The notes under the pieces are model-generated. The model saw nothing but the letters and a program-made list of their open reading frames with translations. It ran no database searches and was not told the origin of the DNA. Shown here in pieces: positions 15,175 through 21,324 of a DNA stretch of 21,324 nt (the first letter of the stretch is position 1; each line of letters begins with the position of its first letter). Location of the stretch: the NCBI GenBank assembly GCA_000436735.1, contig FR887073.1, forward strand, positions 1 through 21,324, given 5' to 3'. This stretch comes from Firmicutes bacterium CAG:170. Lineage in GTDB: Bacteria > Bacillota > Clostridia > Oscillospirales > Oscillospiraceae. A program made the position numbers and the translations under genes.

Positions 15175-16158
15175 ATGGAAAAATTCATCACCGCTACCGG
15201 CAAGACCATTGACCTTGCGATCGCGGCCGCGCTCGAGCAGCTCGGCATGGATCGTGACAGCGTCTCGGTCGAAGTGCTGGACAATCCGAAATCCGGCTTC
15301 CTTGGCATCGGCGCGCAGCCGGCAAAGGTCAAGGTGACCTATGAGGCCCCGGACGAGGCACCCAAGCCCGCGCTGTCCTCCGCATCCAGAAGCAAGCCCA
15401 AGAAGCCCGCGCAGGAAGCCGCCGCAGCGCCGAAGGTCATTGCGCCCGCCGTTCCGGCCGCAGCACCCGCGCCCGCAATGGCACAGCCGAAATCCGAGCC
15501 GAAATCAGAGCCGAAGCCCGAGGCAAAGCCGCAGCAGCCCAGACCCGCGCGTGAGCAGAAGCCGCGCACGGATCGCAAGCCGCAGCAGTCCAGAGCGCCC
15601 AAGGCCCCCGCGGAGCGCCGCGAACAGCCCGCGCCCAAGGCTCCCGTTGAGCCGAAGGTCTACGCACCGGCAGAGCCAGGCTCCGTAGAGGAGAAGATCG
15701 AGCAGTTCATCAAGGGCCTGCTCGAACACATGGGCTCCGACGCCGTGCCGCACGCCGTCAAGGCTGCCGACGAGACCTACGCTGTGGATCTGGTCGGCGA
15801 AAACCTCGGCATCCTCATCGGACGCCGCGGCGAGACGCTCGACGCTATCCAGCATCTGACGAACTACGCCGTCAACCGCGGCCAGACCAAGCGCGTGCGC
15901 ATCAATGTGGATGCGGAAAACTATCGCCTCAAGCGCGAGGAGTCCCTTCAGAGACTTGCCGTGAAGGTCGCCGGAAAGGTCGTCAAGTACCGCCGGAACA
16001 TCACGCTTGAGCCGATGAACGCCTATGAGCGCCATGTGATCCATGCTGCGCTTCAGGATCATCCCGACGTGACCACCTTCTCCACCGGCACGGAGCCGAA
16101 CCGCCGCATTGTCGTGGCCTACAGCCGCTACAAGCCGGAGGCCGCCTCCGAGGAATAA
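15175..16158 (+). CDS. jag: Jag/KhpB RNA-binding protein
   Basis: A 327-residue Jag (KhpB, EloR, SpoIIIJ-associated) protein. The Jag_N domain is at 1-52 (KTIDLAIAAALEQLG, then SGFLGIGAQPAKVKV). A Pro/Ala/Lys/Gln/Arg-rich linker spans about 55-170. The KH domain has GRRG at 216-219, and the R3H domain has the R286-x3-H290 motif. In pneumococci KhpB with KhpA binds RNA and affects elongation; in Bacillus it sits beside SpoIIIJ/YidC. The linker is longer than in most homologues and contains a tandem PKSE-like repeat at 105-116. Its RBS (GAGGAG) is in the end of yidC. It is the last gene of this transcript, followed by a strong terminator. Confidence 0.95.
   Translation: MEKFITATGKTIDLAIAAALEQLGMDRDSVSVEVLDNPKSGFLGIGAQPAKVKVTYEAPDEAPKPALSSASRSKPKKPAQEAAAAPKVIAPAVPAAAPAPAMAQPKSEPKSEPKPEAKPQQPRPAREQKPRTDRKPQQSRAPKAPAERREQPAPKAPVEPKVYAPAEPGSVEEKIEQFIKGLLEHMGSDAVPHAVKAADETYAVDLVGENLGILIGRRGETLDAIQHLTNYAVNRGQTKRVRINVDAENYRLKREESLQRLAVKVAGKVVKYRRNITLEPMNAYERHVIHAALQDHPDVTTFSTGTEPNRRIVVAYSRYKPEAASEE
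15487..15522 (+). repeat. Three 12-bp tandem units in the Jag linker
   Basis: Units at 15487-15498, 15499-15510 and 15511-15522 encode PKSE, PKSE and PKPE. The repeats are in frame within a disordered linker, so their number could vary between strains without breaking the protein. Confidence 0.75.
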
Positions 16159-16167
16159 TACAGCACC

Positions 16168-16202
16168 GGCCCGCAGACAGGAAACTGCTCTGCGGGCCTT
16201 TT
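16168..16202 (+). terminator. Rho-independent terminator after jag
   Basis: A perfect 10-bp stem GGCCCGCAGA/TCTGCGGGCC with an 11-base loop is followed by TTTT. It closes the rpmH-jag transcript and separates it from the heat-shock operon. Confidence 0.9.
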
Positions 16203-16261
16203 GCGCGCTTTTTGAGGCGGGATGGGCCTCCGGTGGGACAGCTCTGGAAGAGAAAGCGCGC
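16203..16261. other. Structured element between the jag terminator and hrcA promoter
   Basis: An 11-bp long-range stem pairs 16203-16213 (GCGCGCTTTTT) with 16251-16261 (AGAAAGCGCGC), with one G-T pair. The loop holds an inner stem GAGGC/GCCTC (16214-16218 with 16226-16230). No open reading frame of note is present. It may be a palindromic repeat unit, a small RNA fold, or a second terminator. Confidence 0.45.
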
Positions 16262-16319
16262 GGCTAGGAGGCGCAGGAAAATTCTTTGCGATATTCACAA
16301 AATATTCAAAAGTAGGGTA

Positions 16320-16348
16320 TTGACAACGCTTCGGAGTGGTGGTACACT
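16320..16348 (+). promoter_or_regulatory. Sigma-A promoter of the heat-shock operon
   Basis: TTGACA (16320-16325), a 17-base spacer and TACACT (16343-16348). The expected start site, near 16355, falls inside the CIRCE operator, so HrcA bound there would block initiation. Confidence 0.9.
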
Positions 16349-16352
16349 GCGT

Positions 16353-16379
16353 TTAGCACTCAGAGAGATGGAGTGCTAA
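16353..16379. promoter_or_regulatory. CIRCE operator (HrcA binding site)
   Basis: TTAGCACTC, nine bases, GAGTGCTAA: an exact match to the CIRCE consensus in both arms and spacer length. It overlaps the predicted transcription start of hrcA-grpE-dnaK-dnaJ. HrcA is encoded directly downstream, giving autoregulation. In this system GroE assists HrcA folding, so unfolded proteins relieve repression. Confidence 0.97.
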
Positions 16380-16407
16380 ATGAACGGACCGGAACGGAGG
16401 GACAGCG

Positions 16408-17484
16408 ATGGAGCTTTCAGAGCGAAAGAAAAAGATCCTGCGGGCCATCGTGGACAATTACGTCCGCACGGCCGAGCCGGTCGGTTCCAAGACCATCGCC
16501 GCGATGCCGGGAATGGATTTTTCTCCGGCGACCATCCGCAATGAAATGGCGGAGCTGACGACGATGGGGCTGCTGGAGCAGCCGCACACCTCCGCAGGAC
16601 GTGTGCCAAGCCCCGCAGGCTACCGCCTGTATGTGGACGAGCTGATGCAGGACTACCGACTGACGACGGACGAGACAAAGTCCATCAATCAGGCGATGGA
16701 GGCCAAGCTTCAGCAGTTCGATCAGGCGATCTCGCAGGTCGGCAAGCTCGTCTCCAAGATGACCAACCTTCCGGCGTATGCCATGGCGGCTGCGCAGGGA
16801 AGCGTGACGGTCAAGCGCTTCGATCTGATCCTTGCCGAAGCGAACAGCTTCATTCTGGTCGTCATGACCAACAGCAATCAGGTCAAGAACAAGCTCATTC
16901 AGCTGCCGCTGAACGTGACAGAGCAGGATTTGAAGCTCCTGTCCGCCGTCCTCAACGCAAGCCTGACGGAGCTGACGGCGGAGCAGATCACGCCGGACGT
17001 GCTCGCAAGAGTCACACGCTCGGCTGGAAACGCTGCAAGCCTTGTGCCTGTGGTGACGGACTTCACGATGCAGCTCCTGCGGGAGCAGCACAGCGAGGTC
17101 TATATGACCGGTCAGGCAAAGCTTCTCGGCCAGCCGGAATACCGCGATCCCGAAAAGGCGCAGGAGGTTCTGTCCACACTGGACGAAGAGATCATTTCCA
17201 ACCTGCCCGCGGCGCTCGGCTCCGGAGCCAAAACGCAGATTTTGGTCGGGCCGGAAAATGTGGCGCGTGAGTTGAAGGACACCAGCGTGGTCGTCACCAA
17301 GTTCGACATCGGCGACGGAATGCAGGGCATGATCGGCGTCGTAGGGCCGACCAGAATGGATTACGCACAGATTACAGCGCGGCTGAGCTATTTCGCGGAG
17401 AACCTGAGCCGGATGTTCGGCAAGGGTCAGCCGCAGCAGCTGGAAACAGCTGAGAATCAGAAGGAAATCACCTCGGAGGCATGA
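16408..17484 (+). CDS. hrcA: Heat-inducible transcription repressor HrcA
   Basis: A 358-residue HrcA, the repressor of class I heat-shock genes. The N-terminal winged helix (about 1-75) has the family segments ILRAIVDNYVRTAEPVGSK, SPATIRNEMAEL and EQPHTSAGRVPS. The GAF-like dimerisation domain and inserted region follow, with the C-terminal stretch GMIGVVGPTRMDYA near 310-323. Length is normal. A GGAGGGA ribosome binding site lies before the ATG. Its stop is 4 bases before grpE, whose RBS (CGGAGG) is inside hrcA. It represses its own operon through the CIRCE at 16353. Confidence 0.97.
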   Translation: MELSERKKKILRAIVDNYVRTAEPVGSKTIAAMPGMDFSPATIRNEMAELTTMGLLEQPHTSAGRVPSPAGYRLYVDELMQDYRLTTDETKSINQAMEAKLQQFDQAISQVGKLVSKMTNLPAYAMAAAQGSVTVKRFDLILAEANSFILVVMTNSNQVKNKLIQLPLNVTEQDLKLLSAVLNASLTELTAEQITPDVLARVTRSAGNAASLVPVVTDFTMQLLREQHSEVYMTGQAKLLGQPEYRDPEKAQEVLSTLDEEIISNLPAALGSGAKTQILVGPENVARELKDTSVVVTKFDIGDGMQGMIGVVGPTRMDYAQITARLSYFAENLSRMFGKGQPQQLETAENQKEITSEA

Positions 17485-17488
17485 AAAT

Positions 17489-18094
17489 ATGAGCGAAGAA
17501 AAAAAGACAGCCCAGAAGGCTGCCGATGAAAAGCAGAACGAGACGCAGACGGCGGAGCCGGTAAAGGAAGAGAAGACTGCTCCGGAGGAAAAGCCGGAGG
17601 AGACCTCGAAGCCCGAGACGGAGGCCAAGCCGGAGGATGCGCAGAAGCAGGAGCTTTCCGAGTTTGAAAAGGCTCAGCAGGCACTTGCAAAGGAGCATGA
17701 CAGCTATCTGAGACTCGCAGCGGAATATGATAACTTCCGCAAGCGCTCTCAGCGCGAAAAGGACAATCTTTACACCGACATCCGGGCCGAGACCGTCGGC
17801 AAGTTCCTGCCGGTGTATGACAATCTTGAGCGTGCGCTCAAGCAGGAAACTGCGGACGATGCGTTCAAGAAGGGCGTGGAAATGACCATGACCCAGCTGA
17901 CAGGCGTGTTTGAAAAGCTGGGCGTGACGGCCTTCGGCGAAGCGGGCGAAAGCTTCGATCCCGCCGAGCACAATGCCGTGATGCACTGCGAGGACGAAAG
18001 CGCCGGTGAAAACACGATCGTGGAGGTCTTTCAGAAGGGCTTCCGCGTGGGCGACAAGATCATCCGTTTTGCGATGGTCAAGGTCGCAAATTAA
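17489..18094 (+). CDS. grpE: Nucleotide exchange factor GrpE
   Basis: A 201-residue GrpE, which releases ADP from DnaK and so resets the chaperone cycle. Residues 1-50 are disordered and rich in Lys, Glu and Thr. A long dimerisation helix follows, with YLRLAAEYDNFRKRSQREK near 71-89. The beta-wing head contains the signature region from GVTAFGEAGESFDPAEHNAV (about 146-165) to VGDKIIRFAMVKV at the end. It is translationally close-coupled to hrcA. A 76-base, AT-richer gap separates it from dnaK. Confidence 0.97.
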   Translation: MSEEKKTAQKAADEKQNETQTAEPVKEEKTAPEEKPEETSKPETEAKPEDAQKQELSEFEKAQQALAKEHDSYLRLAAEYDNFRKRSQREKDNLYTDIRAETVGKFLPVYDNLERALKQETADDAFKKGVEMTMTQLTGVFEKLGVTAFGEAGESFDPAEHNAVMHCEDESAGENTIVEVFQKGFRVGDKIIRFAMVKVAN

Positions 18095-18170
18095 AAGCAA
18101 ACTCCCCGCTGGGCGGGAAGCATATAAATTTGTAAAAAACTTGTCTTGATATAAATTGGAGGAATTGATT

Positions 18171-20009
18171 ATGAGTAAGATTATTGGTATCGACCTTGGT
18201 ACAACTAACAGCTGCGTTGCCGTTATGGAAGGCGGCGAGCCCGTCGTTATTGCGAACGCCGAAGGCAATCGCACCACCCCCTCTGTCGTAGCATTTTCCA
18301 AGACCGGCGAGCGTATGGTCGGTCAGGTCGCAAAGCGTCAGGCTGTCACCAACCATGACCGCACGATCTCTTCGATCAAGCGCCACATGGGCACCGATTA
18401 CAAGGTGGACATCGACGGCAAGAAGTACACCCCGCAGGAAATTTCCGCTATGATCCTTCAGAAGCTGAAGGCAGATGCCGAAGCATATCTGGGAGGCACC
18501 GTCTCCGAGGCGGTCATCACCGTTCCGGCATACTTCAACGACGCACAGCGTCAGGCCACCAAGGACGCCGGCAAGATCGCCGGCCTTGAGGTCAAGCGTA
18601 TCATCAACGAGCCGACGGCGGCGGCGCTGGCCTATGGTGTCGATAAGGAAGCCGAGCAGAAGATCATGGTCTATGACCTTGGCGGCGGCACGTTCGATGT
18701 CTCCATCCTCGACATCGGTGACGGCGTTATCGAGGTTCTGGCGACCAACGGCAACACGCACCTCGGCGGCGACGATTTCGACGAGTGCGTCATGAATTAC
18801 CTTGTTTCCGAATTCAAGAAGGCAGAGGGCATCGACCTGTCGAACGACAAGGTCGCCATGCAGAGACTGAAGGAAGCCGCCGAAAAGGCCAAGATCGAGC
18901 TGTCCGGCGTCACCTCCACGAACATCAACCTTCCGTATATCACCGCTGACGCGACCGGCCCGAAGCATCTGGATGTCACGCTGACCCGTGCAAAGTTCAA
19001 CGAGCTGACCGCGCATCTGGTCGAGGCCACCGCTGGCCCGGTCAAGCAGGCAATGGCCGATGCTGGCCTGACGGCAAACGATATCTCCAAGGTCCTTCTG
19101 GTCGGCGGCTCGACCCGTATCCCTGCTGTGCAGGACGAGGTCAAGAAGCTGACCGGCAAGGAAGGCTTCAAGGGCATCAACCCCGACGAGTGCGTGGCTG
19201 TCGGTGCAGCCATTCAGGGCGGCGTGCTTGGCGGCGACGTCAAGGGCCTGCTGCTGCTCGATGTCACTCCGCTGAGCCTCGGCATTGAGACGATGGGCGG
19301 TGTGTTCACCAAGCTGATCGACCGCAACACCACCATCCCGACCAAGAAGAGCCAGGTGTTCTCTACCGCTGCGGACAACCAGACCTCTGTGGAGGTTCAC
19401 GTTCTTCAGGGTGAGCGCGAGATGGCCGCTTACAATAAGACCCTTGGCAAGTTCCAGCTGACCGGCATCGCTCCGGCGCCTCGCGGCGTACCGCAGATCG
19501 AGGTCACGTTCGACATCGACGCCAACGGCATCGTGAACGTCTCCGCGAAGGATCTTGGCACCGGTGCAGAGCAGAAGATCACCATCACCGCTTCCTCCAA
19601 CCTGTCGAAGGAGGATATCGACAAGGCCGTCAAGGAGGCCGAGCAGTATGCGGCAGAGGACAAGGCCCGCAAGGACGAGGTCGATGCCCGCAACACCGCC
19701 GATCAGGTCGTTTACCAGTCTGAAAAGACGCTGAACGAGATGGGCGATAAGGTTTCCGAGAGCGACAAGGCACCGGTTCTGGCAGCCATCGAAAAGCTGA
19801 AGGAAGCCCAGAAGGGCAACGACGTTGCCGCCATCAAGGCCGCGACCGACGAGGTTCAGAAGGCGTTCTACGCAGTCTCCGAGAAGCTGTATAAGAACGC
19901 GGCTCCGCAGGGCGACCCGAACGCCGCGGCAGGCGCTGCCGGCAATGGCCCGCAGAACGGCGCAGGCGACGACGGCGTCGTCGATGCAGACTACGAGGAA
20001 GTCAAGTAA
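18171..20009 (+). CDS. dnaK: Chaperone DnaK (Hsp70)
   Basis: A 612-residue Hsp70. The ATPase domain opens IIGIDLGTTNSCVAVMEGG and has VPAYFNDAQRQATKDAG, YDLGGGTFDVSILDIGDGV and LVGGSTRIPAVQ. A linker of the VLLLDVTPLSLG type (here LLLLDVTPLSLG) joins it to the substrate-binding domain, followed by the helical lid and the DADYEEV end typical of bacterial DnaK. The ATG at 18171 is preferred over the in-frame TTG at 18156 because GGAGG lies between them (18158-18162) and the protein family begins at this Met. The start codons are unusually AT-rich for this window, which fits a highly translated gene. Confidence 0.98.
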   Translation: MSKIIGIDLGTTNSCVAVMEGGEPVVIANAEGNRTTPSVVAFSKTGERMVGQVAKRQAVTNHDRTISSIKRHMGTDYKVDIDGKKYTPQEISAMILQKLKADAEAYLGGTVSEAVITVPAYFNDAQRQATKDAGKIAGLEVKRIINEPTAAALAYGVDKEAEQKIMVYDLGGGTFDVSILDIGDGVIEVLATNGNTHLGGDDFDECVMNYLVSEFKKAEGIDLSNDKVAMQRLKEAAEKAKIELSGVTSTNINLPYITADATGPKHLDVTLTRAKFNELTAHLVEATAGPVKQAMADAGLTANDISKVLLVGGSTRIPAVQDEVKKLTGKEGFKGINPDECVAVGAAIQGGVLGGDVKGLLLLDVTPLSLGIETMGGVFTKLIDRNTTIPTKKSQVFSTAADNQTSVEVHVLQGEREMAAYNKTLGKFQLTGIAPAPRGVPQIEVTFDIDANGIVNVSAKDLGTGAEQKITITASSNLSKEDIDKAVKEAEQYAAEDKARKDEVDARNTADQVVYQSEKTLNEMGDKVSESDKAPVLAAIEKLKEAQKGNDVAAIKAATDEVQKAFYAVSEKLYKNAAPQGDPNAAAGAAGNGPQNGAGDDGVVDADYEEVK

Positions 20010-20028
20010 TTGACACATGCAGCAGATC

Positions 20029-20049
20029 AGGGGCGGCTCTACCGCCCCT
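20029..20049 (+). other. Hairpin between dnaK and dnaJ
   Basis: A perfect 8-bp stem AGGGGCGG/CCGCCCCT with loop CTCTA, flanked by a possible outer stem CAGC/GCTG (20020-20023 with 20054-20057). There is only a short TTT afterwards, so it is more likely a partial terminator or message-stability element that keeps dnaJ below dnaK than a full stop. Confidence 0.55.
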
Positions 20050-20085
20050 CTCGGCTGTTTCCACCGAAATTGAGGTGAGAGATAG

Positions 20086-21231
20086 ATGGCAGATCAGAAT
20101 AAGAGAGATTATTACGAGGTGCTCGGCGTCGAGAAAAACGCCTCCGACGCGGAGATCAAGAAGGCCTACCGGAAGCTGGCGATGAAGTACCATCCCGACC
20201 AGAATCCCGGCGACAAGAGCGCGGAGGAAAAGTTCAAGGAGGTCAACGAGGCCTACGAGGTGCTGTCCGACGCGGATAAAAAGGCGCGCTACGATCAGTA
20301 TGGCTTCGCGGGCGTCGATCCGAACTTCAACCCGAACGCGGGTGCGGGCTTCGGCGGCTTTGGCGGATTCGGCGGCTTCGGCGATCTCGGCGATATTTTC
20401 GGCGATTTCTTCGGCGGCGGCGCATCGTCGTCCGCACGCAGAAGCGGCCCGGCGAAGGGTCAGAACATCGTCGCCGAGGTGGAGCTGAGCTTTGAGGAGG
20501 CAGCCTTCGGCTGCGAGCGTGAGATCAGCTTCCAGCGCATTGAGGCGTGTCCGACCTGTCACGGAAGCGGCTGCCGCGAGGGTGCGCAGCCGGAGACGTG
20601 TACTTATTGCCGCGGTACCGGTACAGTGCGCACGCAGCAGAATTTCATGGGCATGACCATGCAGTCGAACCAGCAATGCCCGAAGTGCGGCGGCACCGGC
20701 AAGATCATCAAGGATCCCTGCACCACCTGCAAGGGCAAGGGCAAGGTGCGCCGCAGCAAGACGCTCCGCGTCAAGGTCCCGGCGGGTATCGACAACGGAC
20801 AGTCGTTCCGTGTCCGCGACGAGGGCAACGCAGGCTCCAACGGCGGCCCGAACGGCGATCTGCTGGTGACGGTTTCGGTGCGCAAGCATCCGATCTTTAC
20901 GCGCGACGGCGCGAATGTGCTGTGCGAAATGCCGATCACGTTCTCGCAGGCCGCGCTCGGCGCGACCATCGAGGTGCCGACGCTCGACGGAAAGGTGCGC
21001 TACAGCATCCCCGAGGGCACGCAGACCGGCACGACCTTCCGCCTGCGCGGCAAGGGCATCCCGTATGTCGGCTATAAGACGCGCGGCGATCAGTATGTGA
21101 CCGTGACGGTCGAAACGCCGACGCACCTGAGCCGGGAGCAGAAGGAGCTGCTCAAAAAGCTCGAGGATTGCAGCGGCGAGGAAAGCCAGCCGAAGAAAAA
21201 AAGCTTTTTTGAAAAGCTCAGAGATGTGTGA
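20086..21231 (+). CDS. dnaJ: Chaperone DnaJ (Hsp40)
   Basis: A 381-residue type I Hsp40 that delivers substrates to DnaK and stimulates its ATPase. The J domain (about 5-70) has the HPD motif at 36-38. A Gly/Phe-rich region (about 85-115, repeats of GFGGFGG) follows. Four zinc-finger CxxCxGxG motifs lie at about 155-218: CPTCHGSG, CTYCRGTG, CPKCGGTG and CTTCKGKG. The C-terminal substrate-binding domains are complete. The RBS GAGGTGAG precedes the ATG. It is the last gene of the operon, directly followed by a terminator. Confidence 0.98.
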   Translation: MADQNKRDYYEVLGVEKNASDAEIKKAYRKLAMKYHPDQNPGDKSAEEKFKEVNEAYEVLSDADKKARYDQYGFAGVDPNFNPNAGAGFGGFGGFGGFGDLGDIFGDFFGGGASSSARRSGPAKGQNIVAEVELSFEEAAFGCEREISFQRIEACPTCHGSGCREGAQPETCTYCRGTGTVRTQQNFMGMTMQSNQQCPKCGGTGKIIKDPCTTCKGKGKVRRSKTLRVKVPAGIDNGQSFRVRDEGNAGSNGGPNGDLLVTVSVRKHPIFTRDGANVLCEMPITFSQAALGATIEVPTLDGKVRYSIPEGTQTGTTFRLRGKGIPYVGYKTRGDQYVTVTVETPTHLSREQKELLKKLEDCSGEESQPKKKSFFEKLRDV

Positions 21232-21235
21232 TGGA

Positions 21236-21262
21236 AAGGCCCGCTGCTTTGCAGCGGGCCTT
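21236..21262. terminator. Terminator after dnaJ
   Basis: A perfect 12-bp stem AAGGCCCGCTGC/GCAGCGGGCCTT with a TTT loop, starting 5 bases after the dnaJ stop. The T-run is short (TT) but the stem is very strong. It could act on both strands. The last 62 bases of the window show nothing I can assign. Confidence 0.8.
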
Positions 21263-21324
21263 CAGTCTGTCAAAAAACTCGTAGAGTTCCGCCGCGCACG
21301 GCTATGTGACCCACACGGTTCCCC

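Noticed and set aside
16417..17628. 403-codon minus-strand frame over hrcA and grpE
   Set aside because: It crosses two well-identified genes and has no RBS or motif of its own.
18130..18155. Possible separate dnaK promoter (TTGTAA ... TATAAA)
   Set aside because: The spacer is only 14-15 bases and the -35 is weak; the AT-rich sequence is better explained as an unstructured translation start region.
18078..20018. 646-codon open frame antisense to dnaK
   Set aside because: Antisense frames over dnaK are a known artefact of its codon use. The sense gene is unmistakable.
21263..21324. Possible end of a convergent minus-strand gene
   Set aside because: Only 62 bases remain; short open readings exist in more than one frame but none can be identified.

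Overview
The window looks like a stretch of chromosome from a GC-rich, low-GC-lineage Gram-positive (Firmicutes/Clostridia). The most likely source is a gut Oscillospiraceae/Ruminococcaceae-type bacterium. The evidence is a DnaD-DnaI primosome pair, HrcA with a CIRCE operator, a lipoprotein-type YidC with a Jag/KhpB partner, strong Shine-Dalgarno sites and sigma-A promoters, all in DNA with GC-rich third codon positions. Genus cannot be fixed from this sequence alone. There is no phage, transposase, CRISPR array or defence gene. Nearly everything is housekeeping.

Layout. (1) 14-484, minus strand: five tRNA genes transcribed in the order Gly(TCC), Arg(TCT), His(GTG), Gln(TTG), Lys(TTT), all with encoded CCA, driven by a near-consensus promoter at 515-543. 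(2) 565-3192, minus strand: dnaD, a dnaI/dnaC-like helicase loader and a ComB-family phosphatase, from a promoter at 3236-3264. (3) 3193-3430: a divergent promoter region with a cre-like palindrome. (4) 3431-12670, plus strand: seven tightly spaced genes, namely a U32 (RlhA/TrhP-like) protein, maf, mreC, mreD, mrdA (PBP2), lepA and hemW. (5) 12717-16202: promoter, rpmH, rnpA, yidD, yidC, jag and a strong terminator. This is the block normally found beside dnaA/oriC. (6) 16320-21262: promoter plus perfect CIRCE, hrcA, grpE, dnaK, dnaJ and a terminator. No gene-free stretch exceeds 300 bases. The longest is 16159-16407, which holds a terminator, a structured element, a promoter and CIRCE.

How the genes fit together. 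Block 2 loads the replicative helicase. Block 4 mixes cell elongation (MreC/MreD/PBP2), nucleotide sanitation (Maf), translation (LepA, and probable rRNA/tRNA hydroxylation by the U32 protein) and a heme chaperone (HemW). Block 5 makes L34, the RNase P protein and the membrane-insertion machinery. Block 6 is the class I heat-shock operon under HrcA.

The strongest anomaly is in rpmH. The L34 reading frame is broken by an imperfect 29-bp tandem duplication. Both halves are otherwise well-conserved L34, but they lie in different frames. It could be an assembly error, a real mutation or a recoding site. The second point of interest is gene order: the rpmH-jag block sits inside the usual Firmicutes order lepA-hemW-hrcA-grpE-dnaK-dnaJ. 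I did not find a convincing new multi-gene system.
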